A stretch of DNA of 64,000 nucleotides from Hymenobacter rigui (GTDB taxonomy: Bacteria; Bacteroidota; Bacteroidia; Cytophagales; Hymenobacteraceae). Shown piece after piece: positions 20,406 through 27,784 of this stretch. The DNA is taken from contig NZ_RWIT01000002.1 of the NCBI RefSeq assembly GCF_003944715.1, positions 62,001 to 126,000 on the forward strand, written 5' to 3'. The translations under genes and the position numbers were made by a program. The notes under the pieces were generated by a model. That model worked only from the letters and a program-made list of their open reading frames with translations. It made no database searches and was not told the DNA's origin. The first letter of the stretch is position 1. The number at the start of each line of letters is the position of its first letter.

Positions 20406-20918
20406 ATGAAATACATCTACCTCCCATTCTTACTCCTATCCGGACTGCTACTCACGGATTGCTCCGGCAATGACGATTCCCCCACTCCGGCCAATCCCAT
20501 AGCGGCTAATACCGCTTCGGTGAAGGTGGATGGTGCGGCGTTTCCCGTGGTCATGAAAAACACCATTGCAACGCTCAATTCCAGCACCGGAGAACTGTAT
20601 GTGAATATTGGAACAACCGACGTGCAGGGAGCCAGTGTTTCCTTTCGCATTGTCGAGTTTCGGAAACGGGCGGAGAAAATCACGCTTGGCGCAGGTTCAC
20701 CCAGCAATCTGATTGTAACGGGCGAATACCTGAATAGTCCGGATGGTGACTTCTCCAGCGACCGGTGCACGTCTAATGTCCGGGCTTTTCAGATCACCGA
20801 ATTTAATGAGAAGGCGAAAACAGTCAGTGGCATCTTCTCAGGCACCGTGTGCAGCACGAATGGAAAAACCAAAACGATAACGGATGGGGAATTCAATTTA
20901 CCCTACATCGTTCGGTAG
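20406..20918 (+). CDS. DUF6252-like lipoprotein
   Basis: A 170-residue protein from ATG 20406 (MKYIYLPFLLLSGLLLTDC) with a lipobox ending at Cys19, so probably a membrane-anchored lipoprotein. The mature part is beta-rich, beginning ASVKVDGAAFPVVMKN and ending with FSGTVCSTNGKTKTITDGEFN. This fits the DUF6252 lipoproteins of Bacteroidota, in which a GTF-SG-x and GxFN pattern closes the domain. Two cysteines (in DRCTSN and TVCSTN) may form a disulfide. The function is unknown. Confidence 0.75.
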   Translation: MKYIYLPFLLLSGLLLTDCSGNDDSPTPANPIAANTASVKVDGAAFPVVMKNTIATLNSSTGELYVNIGTTDVQGASVSFRIVEFRKRAEKITLGAGSPSNLIVTGEYLNSPDGDFSSDRCTSNVRAFQITEFNEKAKTVSGIFSGTVCSTNGKTKTITDGEFNLPYIVR

Positions 20919-21001
20919 ATTTTCTGCGGCCACGGCGCGGTATAGCGTAGAGTTGCTAGTTAGCCAAGTCAGGACATAGCCCCCTATTACTTACATAAAA
21001 A

Positions 21002-21032
21002 AGCCCCTCACGTGTGGAGGGGCTCTTCTTTT
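21002..21032. terminator. Terminator between convergent genes
   Basis: An 8-bp GC-rich stem (21002-21009 with 21017-21024), an A run before and T-rich tail after. Confidence 0.75.
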
Positions 21033-21053
21033 TGCAAAAAAACCTGCCGGAGG

Positions 21054-21269
21054 CTAGCGTCGGATGAAGCCTTTAGCTTCCCAGGTCGCCACGTTCTGTG
21101 TGCGCACAAAGCGCGTTTCCATGTGCCCCCAGGCATCGTAGCGGTACATGACCGTTTTGCCGGCTTCCCGTTGCTGCATAGCCTGCATTTGCTCGGCATG
21201 GGAGAGCACCGGCCCAGCTTCCTCGCTGGCTTTGCGGGGGCGTTTCGTTGATTTTGTTGTGGTTGCCAT
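21054..21269 (-). CDS. Small basic protein, unrecognised
   Basis: 71 residues from ATG 21269. The N-terminus (MATTTKSTKRPRKASEE) is basic and disordered-looking, followed by HAEQMQAMQQREAGKTVMYRYDAW and ending in ATWEAKGFIRR. It is cytosolic, with no membrane segment. A longer upstream frame to 21647 is rejected because it runs through a 30-bp hairpin and overlaps a gene with a clean signal peptide. I do not recognise the family. Confidence 0.5.
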   Translation of the reverse strand: MATTTKSTKRPRKASEEAGPVLSHAEQMQAMQQREAGKTVMYRYDAWGHMETRFVRTQNVATWEAKGFIRR

Positions 21270-21336
21270 ATATAAGGCCAACGTGTATCTGCGCCAAAAG
21301 GGTTCATCGGTATCCTGGCAAGGATTTATGCTGTTT

Positions 21337-21402
21337 ACAGCTACCTTACAGCAAAAGCCCCGTCCTCTTTGCAGGGCGGGGCTTTTGCTGTAAGGTAGCT
21401 GT
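21337..21402. repeat. Long hairpin, 26-30 bp stem
   Basis: Arms 21337-21362 and 21377-21402 are exact reverse complements; four more pairs (one G-T) shrink the loop to six bases. The inner part (AAAAGCCCCG with CGGGGCTTTT) looks like an intrinsic terminator, and the outer 16 bases extend it well beyond what termination needs. It lies downstream of the small secreted protein gene and upstream of the 71-residue gene on the minus strand. Confidence 0.8.
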
Positions 21403-21492
21403 AGGGTGTTGGACCTGGGGTGCTCTACGCGCAGGCCTAGAAGGACTCCTCGGCCGTGCGACCCAGCCCATCGATGAAGTCGGTTCAGAAAT

Positions 21493-21771
21493 CTACGTTT
21501 TGCTGGTCGTTGTCGGAGGCCGCCTGTGAGCGGGCTTGGCTGGCCCGCGCAGGTATTCACTGTTGATAGCAGCCGTATAAGCCGGCGACCCGGCACCATA
21601 GATGCGCGCGTAGTAATCCTGATAGCCCTGACCGGTAGCCAGGCCACTGTAATAATCGGAGACGGAGGCAGTCAGTTGCCGGATCGGGGCAACGGCGGCG
21701 TGCACGGGTGCAGCAACCAAGCCGCCGAACACCAGCCCGCACAGGACCAGTGAGTACGCAATATGTTTCAT
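21493..21771 (-). CDS. Small secreted protein, unrecognised
   Basis: 92 residues from ATG 21771 (MKHIAYSLVLCGLVFGG), with a signal peptide cut near Ala-Ala-Pro-Val-His-Ala. The mature part of about 65 residues has a SDYYSGLATGQGYQDYYARIYG stretch, rich in Tyr and Gly, and a basic Pro/Thr-rich tail. No cysteines remain in the mature protein. The family is not recognised. It may be a surface or matrix peptide. Confidence 0.55.
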   Translation of the reverse strand: MKHIAYSLVLCGLVFGGLVAAPVHAAVAPIRQLTASVSDYYSGLATGQGYQDYYARIYGAGSPAYTAAINSEYLRGPAKPAHRRPPTTTSKT

Positions 21772-22011
21772 GCAAGAATGGGATAAAATGAATAAGCAGG
21801 CCGGCAAGATGGTCCACTTGGATCGAAGCTATAAAGGATACTTTCCGCCGGATTTTGACGTACTACTCCCGTGTCGGGCCGCCGGATTTAAGCGCAAAGT
21901 TTGCTGGGGAGCCGGAATGCAAACTGCAAATCAGTAGGTCATAATCATCCTTGCAACATGCTGAGCATGGTGCCGCTGCCCGTTCGGCCGCAACAGTAGG
22001 CTCACTGGTAG

Positions 22012-22019
22012 TATCTTTG
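22012..22019 (+). promoter_or_regulatory. Bacteroidota -7 promoter box
   Basis: TATCTTTG, an exact TAnnTTTG match, ends only 5 bases before ATG 22025, so the transcript would be nearly leaderless. No clear -33 TTG was seen. Confidence 0.5.
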
Positions 22020-22024
22020 CTGAC

Positions 22025-22318
22025 ATGAAAGCACCGCTGTTTCACCCCGGCCAGGAAGTAGTCTGTACCAATGATGATTTTACCTTGCTGCTGGCACAGA
22101 ACCCTAATATCCAGACTCCTAAGCGCGGGCCTATTTATACCGTGCGGGACATCTACGATACGCATAATGGCTTCGGCATCACGCTCACCCAGATCAACAA
22201 CGCGGCCGTAGCACCGGGTTTTCCGGAAGCTAACTTTCACGAAAGCCGCTTTGCTCTGGTGCCACCAGTGGAGAAAATAGATATCAGCGCCGCCATCGAA
22301 GAGGTGGTGCTGGCATAG
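22025..22318 (+). CDS. Small cytosolic protein, unrecognised
   Basis: 97 residues starting MKAPLFHPGQEVVCTND, with a compact beta-rich character: GPIYTVRDIYDTHNGFGITLTQINN, then FHESRFALVP and an acidic tail. The pattern F-x-PGQEVVC...YTV.DI....G.GI.L.......FHESRF.LV looks like a small SH3-like barrel. I cannot name the family. It is monocistronic, and a promoter box directly precedes it. Confidence 0.65.
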   Translation: MKAPLFHPGQEVVCTNDDFTLLLAQNPNIQTPKRGPIYTVRDIYDTHNGFGITLTQINNAAVAPGFPEANFHESRFALVPPVEKIDISAAIEEVVLA

Positions 22319-22661
22319 TGTATTACTGGCAGGGCTGGCTTGATACGCCTGGACCAGTAATCATAGTTTAGCCCTAGTAGCTAGCTGGTTACTTCTGCAG
22401 CAAAGAACGCCCCGGCCTGTACAGATCGGGGTGTTCTTTATGAGTTATAAGTTGGCTGGCGTGCCCGTAATCCTGTTCCGGGCCCCGGTGAACCTGGTGG
22501 TCCAGCCTAGTCTTTCCAGCTTTATGTAACCTCCCACGTCGGGTGGCGTTTAGGCTTTCGGGGAGGCAACTTACGGTTTCAGCAGGATACAGCAGTTATT
22601 TTCTCGCTTATCTTGCCGGTCTTTCCTCTCCTTTCCAACACTTGTCTGCTTTCGTTGCGCG
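22319..22661. other. 343-base intergenic region with one terminator
   Basis: Apart from the hairpin at 22402-22439 nothing was recognised. A weak TATCTTGC box lies about 50 bases ahead of the next gene (around 22609). Confidence 0.6.
22402..22439. terminator. Terminator
   Basis: A 13-bp stem (22402-22414 with 22427-22439, one G-T pair), A-rich before and T-rich after, 84 bases past the preceding stop. Confidence 0.7.
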
Positions 22662-23081
22662 ATGCCACAGCTTGCGGGCCTGCCGCTCTACTTTGAGAAT
22701 CCCATCGGGCGTTTTTACGAACACCCTGATGGCTACGTAATCATTGACTACAACTCCGGCCCACGCCACTTCGAAATTTTCCAGTCGTTTCTGCACCATC
22801 TGGAAAATCTGCTGAAACGACGGGGCTGGAATAAAATGCTGGGCGACCACCGACGCATGGACCCATTCACGGAGCAGGAACACGAGTTCGTGAACAACCA
22901 GTGGCTGCAGGTGTCGCACGCCATGCAGCAGGAGATGCAGGCGGCCGTGCTGGTTTCAGAAGAAGTATTCGTCCGGTTACCGCCAGAATTTAAACAGCAG
23001 GACCTACGTGAGGGAGTGCTGCTGTATCACCTTTTTACGGAGGCAGGATCGGCTACCACCTGGCTGCGGCAGCTGAACTGA
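22662..23081 (+). CDS. STAS/SpoIIAA-like small protein, paralogue A
   Basis: 139 residues. The layout resembles a SpoIIAA-like/STAS fold: LYFENPIGRFYEHPDGYVIIDY (two beta strands), a helix FQSFLHHLENLLKRRGWNKML, the strand-loop GDHRRMDPFTEQE, helix VNNQWLQVSHAMQQE, strand AAVLVSEEVFVR and a final amphipathic helix EAGSATTWLRQ. It shares this framework, with identities at LYFEN, RGW-K-L-D-RM and T-A-WL, with the protein at 26345. Such proteins are abundant in Hymenobacter-type genomes, and their role is unknown. Confidence 0.65.
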   Translation: MPQLAGLPLYFENPIGRFYEHPDGYVIIDYNSGPRHFEIFQSFLHHLENLLKRRGWNKMLGDHRRMDPFTEQEHEFVNNQWLQVSHAMQQEMQAAVLVSEEVFVRLPPEFKQQDLREGVLLYHLFTEAGSATTWLRQLN

Positions 23082-23110
23082 TTGCCGCTACTATCGAAAA
23101 GTACTCCCTG

Positions 23111-23156
23111 TCACCAAACAAGCGCCTTGGCTAGTGTCAGGGCGCTTGTTTGGTGA
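23111..23156. terminator. Bidirectional terminator between convergent genes
   Basis: A perfect 16-bp stem (23111-23126 with 23141-23156), between convergent stops. Confidence 0.8.
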
Positions 23157-23182
23157 TTGAGTAAAGTCATCAACAGGATTCG

Positions 23183-24079
23183 TTACATAGGGCCATCGTC
23201 CACGCGGCTTTCCACGACCTGCTGCACGGCGGGCGCCACAGCAGAGAGCAGGTCGTAGCCAGTGGCAGTTTCAATGGCATCGACGCTGGTGCGGTACTGC
23301 CCCCAGTTGGTGTTAATGGTGTTATCGTTAGGAGTATCCACGGCAATAACCCGGGTGATGGCACTTACTCGGGAAGCGTCCTGCTCACCGGTGGGCAGAA
23401 TAACCACAACTTTCCAAATGTGGGCCGGCACAGTAACGCGGCCCTGATCCAGGGTGGTTTTGTACCCGCCGGAGCCCGTGCCGCCTTTGCCGTAGCTGCC
23501 ACAGATGATGTACACCTCATTGGCCCCGTTGCCGAGCTGAGCACGGCAGAAATCCTCCAGATTGGCCCAGGTCTGTTGGTTATTGCGCGGAGCCTGAGGC
23601 ATCATATTCGTCATCAGGAACGTGGCGGAGTTATCGGCCACGGTACTCGTGCGGTCGGCGGAGGGACAGTTGTGGCCCCGGTCGAAGCCCGAGCCCGAGT
23701 AGCTGGTAGCCTGCACCTGGTACCAGCCGGCCGGCAGCGTCGCATCGGCCCGGAAATCATCCTGGCGGGCAGCACTGCCCCGGTTACTGATGGTCAGGTG
23801 CCAGCTTACCCAATTGGGGATACCCCGGTCACGGTGGTAACTGAGGGCATACTGCGGCTTCAGCAGCAGGTAGTTGGTGGGCTGATTTTCATCCGCCGAG
23901 GCTCCGCTGGGGTTTCCCAGCGTCAGGTGCTCGGGCAGCACAGCGGCCGGCGGTGAAGGTGTGGGGGGCGCAACCGGTGTGGGGTCGGGCGAGGTGGAGC
24001 AGGCAGATACCCAGCAGGCCGCAGCCAGCAAGAAGGCTCTGCTCCCGCTCCGGTGGAAGGATGGTAGTGAGAACAGCAT
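23183..24079 (-). CDS. Secreted DNA/RNA non-specific endonuclease (NUC1 family)
   Basis: A 298-residue protein. The N-terminal hydrophobic segment ends in a lipobox-like WVSAC, so it is probably a lipoprotein, followed by a Pro-rich linker. The nuclease domain (about 60-290) has the catalytic motif DRGHNCPSADRT, with the general-base His and a downstream Asn in MTNMMPQ-x-N-x-x-TW. It hydrolyses single- and double-stranded nucleic acid with Mg2+ outside the cytoplasm. A role in nutrient scavenging or matrix DNA turnover is likely. No immunity gene is adjacent. Confidence 0.9.
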   Translation of the reverse strand: MLFSLPSFHRSGSRAFLLAAACWVSACSTSPDPTPVAPPTPSPPAAVLPEHLTLGNPSGASADENQPTNYLLLKPQYALSYHRDRGIPNWVSWHLTISNRGSAARQDDFRADATLPAGWYQVQATSYSGSGFDRGHNCPSADRTSTVADNSATFLMTNMMPQAPRNNQQTWANLEDFCRAQLGNGANEVYIICGSYGKGGTGSGGYKTTLDQGRVTVPAHIWKVVVILPTGEQDASRVSAITRVIAVDTPNDNTINTNWGQYRTSVDAIETATGYDLLSAVAPAVQQVVESRVDDGPM

Positions 24080-24281
24080 GTGGCAAAGGTAGCCGACGAA
24101 AAACTAGCAGCGCCCCGACCTCCTGCAGCCTACTTCCGGCGCTCCGGCCGGGAGCGGCGCCGCCCCTCTTTGTTACGAAGAAATAGCGTAGCTTCCTGCT
24201 TTAATCTGCGCCCTTCTTTTGCCTACTACTATCGATGCGCCCAGTACCCGGCTGCCGATACCACACCTGTGCCCCTCCCCA

Positions 24282-26348
24282 ATGATGCTTCGCCTGCTGC
24301 GCGGGCTTGTGGCCCTACTGCTGCTGCTGCCCCTGCCACTTGCGGCCCAGAGCCCCCAGACCCGGCCCTTGCAGCGGGCCCTGGCTCTGGCCCCCAATGA
24401 TACTACCCGGGTACTGCTGCTGGCCGATCTGGCGGCTTCCTACCGCTATTCCCGCTTCGACTCGGTGCAATGGTATGCCCGGCAGGGCCTGGAGCTGGCA
24501 CGCCGCATTACCTACCCCAAGGGGGAGGGCCGCTGCCTTTCCCGGCTGGCAATTCTGCTGGGGGAGCGGGGCAACCTGCCGCAGGCGCTTCGCGTGGATT
24601 TGCAGGCTCTGCGCCTGAATCAGCAAAGTCACGATACGGAAGGAACGGCCCGCACACTCAACCAGACCGGACTGCTCTACTTTGCCCTGGATGACTACCG
24701 CCCGGCACTGCAGTACTTTTTTCGGGCACTACACCTCTACCAGCAGGCCCGCACCCGCGACACGTCCCAGCTGATCAGCGTGATTACCAACCTGGGTGCC
24801 AGCTACGAAGGCCTGCGGCGGTATGATTCTGCCGCTTTCTTTCTCAACCAGGCCTGGAGGTACACGGCCAGCTCCCGCGCGGTGCACCAGAGCAGTTGGG
24901 GCAATCCGGCGCCGTACGTGCTCCGGGAGCTGGGGCTGCTTCAGCATGCGCAGGGGCACCCGGAAGCGGCCCTACTGTACTACCGGCGCAGCGCCAAAGC
25001 CGCATTTCCGGAAAACGACCTGCGTAGTGCCAGCCGCGCCTATCAGTACATGGCGGAGTTGTACCAGACGCTTCACCAGCCCGATTCCAGCGTGCACTAT
25101 GCCCGCAAAGCGCTGGCCCTGGCCAATGCCCTGCCTTTTGTGGTGGGCGTAGTGCGTAACAGCACGCTGCTTACCCAGGCGTTTGAGGCGCGGCAGCAGC
25201 CCGACAGTACGCTCAAATACATGCGCGCCATGCTGACGGCTCAGGACAGTCTCTATAACCCGCGCCGCATTAAGCAGCTGGATGCCATTGGATTTACCGA
25301 GCAGCAGCGGCTGCAGGAGCTGGAAGACGAGCGGACTCAGCTGGTAGCGCGCCTGCAACTGGCCGGATTGCTCACCGGCCTGGCTGGACTACTGCTGATT
25401 TCCATCCTGCTGTGGCGCAACAACCGGCAGCAGCGGCGGGCTCATCAACAGCTTCGTACCCTGCATGAGCAGGTGAGCCAGCAGGCCCAGGAGCTGACGG
25501 CCCAGCGCGACGACCTGGCCCGTACCCTGCAGGAGCTGAAAATTGCCCAGAGCCAGCTGGTACTCCGCGAGAAAATGGCCTCGTTGGGGGAGCTGATGGC
25601 CGGCGTGGCCCACGAAATTCAAAACCCGGTGAACTGCGTGCGCAAATTTGCCGCCATCAGCGTGGAGCTGTGCGAAGATGTACGTCAGGAGCTAAGCCGG
25701 CTTACGCTGCCGGAGCACGAGCAGGAGCTGGTAGATGAGATGCTCCAGAACCTTGGGCAGAACCAAGCCAAAATTATGGTACACGGGCAGCGGGCCGAGT
25801 CCATTGTGCGCGGGATGCTGGAGTACTCCCAGGGTGGCCACGGCCCCCGGCAGCCAACCGACCTCAACCTGTTGGCCGAAGAGTACCTACGGCTTACGTA
25901 CCACGATTTGCGGGCCAAAAACCGACATTTCAACGTGGCCCTGCTCCTGCGCCTCGATCCGGCCCTGACCCGGGTAGAGGTAGTACGCCAGGATATTGGC
26001 CGTGCCCTGGTGGGCGTGTTCAGCGCGGCCCTGCTGGCGGTGCAGCAACGCCTTACGGAGGCCGATGAAGACTACGTGCCCCAGGTGGAGTTGCATACGC
26101 TAAATACCGGCACTACCCTGGAAATCCGGGTGCGGGATAATGGCCGAAGCCTGCCCGCAGAGGCACTGACTACCCTGTTTCAGCGGTTCCCGGGAGGCTC
26201 CGATACCAGCCTGAGCCTGGCACTGAGCTACGACATTATTACGCGGGCCCAAGGCGGCACCCTGGTAGCCGCCAGCTTGCCCAGCAATGGTACGGAGTAT
26301 ACCATCAGCCTGCCAACTGATCCGCTGTCGGGCCCGGCTCGCAGCTAG
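24282..26348 (+). CDS. TPR-containing histidine kinase with a degenerate ATP-binding domain
   Basis: 688 residues from ATG 24282 (MMLRLLRG and a signal peptide); the ATG three bases later is equally good. Residues about 25-340 are TPR-like repeats (for example TLNQTGLLYFALDDYRPALQ), a membrane helix lies at about 360-380, then a coiled coil and an intact H-box, GELMAGVAHEIQNP, with His444. The catalytic domain has lost key residues: the N-box reads GVFSAALLAV where active relatives have NLFNNAFYAV, G1 is DNGRS instead of DNGxG, and the GTGLGL lid is replaced by SDTSLSLAL. It probably cannot bind ATP normally. No response regulator is adjacent. The stop overlaps the end of the convergent gene by four bases. 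Confidence 0.85.
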   Translation: MMLRLLRGLVALLLLLPLPLAAQSPQTRPLQRALALAPNDTTRVLLLADLAASYRYSRFDSVQWYARQGLELARRITYPKGEGRCLSRLAILLGERGNLPQALRVDLQALRLNQQSHDTEGTARTLNQTGLLYFALDDYRPALQYFFRALHLYQQARTRDTSQLISVITNLGASYEGLRRYDSAAFFLNQAWRYTASSRAVHQSSWGNPAPYVLRELGLLQHAQGHPEAALLYYRRSAKAAFPENDLRSASRAYQYMAELYQTLHQPDSSVHYARKALALANALPFVVGVVRNSTLLTQAFEARQQPDSTLKYMRAMLTAQDSLYNPRRIKQLDAIGFTEQQRLQELEDERTQLVARLQLAGLLTGLAGLLLISILLWRNNRQQRRAHQQLRTLHEQVSQQAQELTAQRDDLARTLQELKIAQSQLVLREKMASLGELMAGVAHEIQNPVNCVRKFAAISVELCEDVRQELSRLTLPEHEQELVDEMLQNLGQNQAKIMVHGQRAESIVRGMLEYSQGGHGPRQPTDLNLLAEEYLRLTYHDLRAKNRHFNVALLLRLDPALTRVEVVRQDIGRALVGVFSAALLAVQQRLTEADEDYVPQVELHTLNTGTTLEIRVRDNGRSLPAEALTTLFQRFPGGSDTSLSLALSYDIITRAQGGTLVAASLPSNGTEYTISLPTDPLSGPARS

Positions 26349-26761
26349 CGTTGCTGCTGCAGCCACGCGGCAGCCGAAGCCTCATCGGAAAAAGTGCGAT
26401 ACACCAGCGGTAGGTTCTGGACCGATGTGGTGACATAAGCCGTGGCCAGTCGGGTAAAAACATCTTCCGCTACTATTACCGCCCCGAAGCGGTAGCCCCC
26501 GTCCAGCACGGCCCGGGGCAGCCACTCGCGCACAATCCATTGCTGCTCAACCGTATTGAAGGCACTCATATGCCGCTGATCTACCAGGATTTTTGACCAG
26601 CCGTGGCGCTGCAAAGCCTGCGCCATATGATTAAACACCGAGCTGAACGTCAGGTGGTCCCGCTCCTGCGGCTTCCATATCACCCGCAGGTAGCCGGCAG
26701 GATCTTCCAGAATCCGGGCGGCTTGGTTTTCGAAATACAGTGTAGGGATGTCCGGGCGCAT
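26345..26761 (-). CDS. STAS/SpoIIAA-like small protein, paralogue B
   Basis: 138 residues from ATG 26761 (MRPDIPTLYFENQAARIL). It has the same fold order and length as the protein at 22662: strands LYFEN...GYLRVIW, helix FNHMAQALQRHGWSKIL, VDQRHMSAF, helix VREWLPRAV, strand FGAVIVAEDVFTRLA, and the helix EASAAAWLQQ. The pairwise identity is modest but the motifs line up end to end. It is convergent with, and overlaps by four bases, the degenerate kinase gene. The function is unknown; a phospho- or partner-binding regulator is one possibility. Confidence 0.65.
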   Translation of the reverse strand: MRPDIPTLYFENQAARILEDPAGYLRVIWKPQERDHLTFSSVFNHMAQALQRHGWSKILVDQRHMSAFNTVEQQWIVREWLPRAVLDGGYRFGAVIVAEDVFTRLATAYVTTSVQNLPLVYRTFSDEASAAAWLQQQR

Positions 26762-26828
26762 AGAATGTGGCCGCAAACTACCAACAAGCCGCCGTTTTTG
26801 TTTAGCTGGTCTTATCATTCCGGTAACC

Positions 26829-26860
26829 AACCCTTCCAAAATGGAAGGGTTTTCTTTTTC
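26829..26860 (+). terminator. Terminator-like hairpin in a divergent promoter region
   Basis: A 10-bp stem (26829-26838 with 26842-26851), then a T-rich tail on the plus strand. It lies between two divergently transcribed genes, where no known plus-strand transcript ends. Confidence 0.5.
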
Positions 26861-26997
26861 GCTGCCCTACTAGGGCCATCTTGTTATCAATTTATATATC
26901 TAAAAATCAACTATTTACACAAACAACAATCCTATTTATCAAAAGCAGGCACCGGACTTGGCATTGGGGTACCATCTCCCAAACACCGCCGACCTGT

Positions 26998-27690
26998 ATG
27001 GCTCTCTTCGACAACATAGCAAAAGCCGCCAAGGACTTCTTTATTGAAGAAACCTCCCCGGAGGGCCCTTCCGTAGCGGCCCCGCGCCCCCTGCCCGGCC
27101 AGCCCGCCCCCGTAGCCAGTGGCCCGGGCTACGCCGCCCCAGCTGCGCCGCTGGCGGCCCCGCTGCTCACCCAGCCCGAGCAGCGCCACCTCGACCACAT
27201 CCGGCAATTGCTCGCCGGCGACGGCAAGGACTTCATGGCCTTCACCAAAATGGTAAGCAGCCTGCAGGCCAGCGGCCTCTCGGGCCCCATTCTGTACCAG
27301 ACGGCCTTCAACGCCTTTGCCGCCGTCACCAGCCTGGACTTGCCGGCCCTCCTGAAATCGGCCGAGCAGTTTGAGCTAAAGCTGACCTCGGACCGCAACA
27401 GCATTCTGGAGCGACACCGCGAGAAGGTGGGCGAAATCCGGATTCCGAACGTGCCGCCCAGCCCACTGGTGCAGCTGCAGCAGCAGGAACAGCAGCTGCA
27501 AACCGGCCTGGCCGACCTGGCCCGGCAGCTGGAAGAAGCCCAGCAGCGCCTACAGGCCGTGCGCCAGGAATTGCAGCAGCAACAGCAGAAAGCCACCGCC
27601 GCTTTGGCCTCCTACGAGCTGGCCCACGCCACCGCCTCGGCCGAGCTCAAAGCCCACCAGCAGGCCGTGCAGGCCTTTCTGCTGAAGTGA
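26998..27690 (+). CDS. Coiled-coil protein, first gene of the PspA-like/ABC cluster
   Basis: 230 residues from ATG 26998 (MALFDNIAKAAKDFF). There is no signal peptide or membrane segment. After an amphipathic N-terminal helix and a Pro/Ala-rich linker (residues 20-60), a helical domain (about 62-140) contains FMAFTKMVSSLQASG and LPALLKSAEQFELKL. The C-terminus (about 150-230) is a long Gln/Glu/Ala-rich coiled coil. It is the first of five same-strand genes, 94 bases ahead of the PspA-like gene. I do not recognise the family; the amphipathic helix suggests peripheral membrane contact. Confidence 0.75.
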   Translation: MALFDNIAKAAKDFFIEETSPEGPSVAAPRPLPGQPAPVASGPGYAAPAAPLAAPLLTQPEQRHLDHIRQLLAGDGKDFMAFTKMVSSLQASGLSGPILYQTAFNAFAAVTSLDLPALLKSAEQFELKLTSDRNSILERHREKVGEIRIPNVPPSPLVQLQQQEQQLQTGLADLARQLEEAQQRLQAVRQELQQQQQKATAALASYELAHATASAELKAHQQAVQAFLLK

Positions 27691-27784
27691 AGCGACCTGG
27701 CCCGGGTGAAAATTCTGGTCCTCCCCACCGACTTCTAACCGGGCGCTTCTCTCTACTCACTACCAACTACTCACTGTTACAACC

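Noticed and set aside
27129..27596. Cys/Ser-rich minus-strand frame in the coiled-coil gene
   Set aside because: Cys and Ser runs are the complement of CAG/GCC-rich codons; not a gene.
26998..27690. Reading the first cluster gene as a phage tail or tape-measure fragment because of its coiled coil
   Set aside because: No other phage genes nearby, and it is placed at the head of a transporter cluster.
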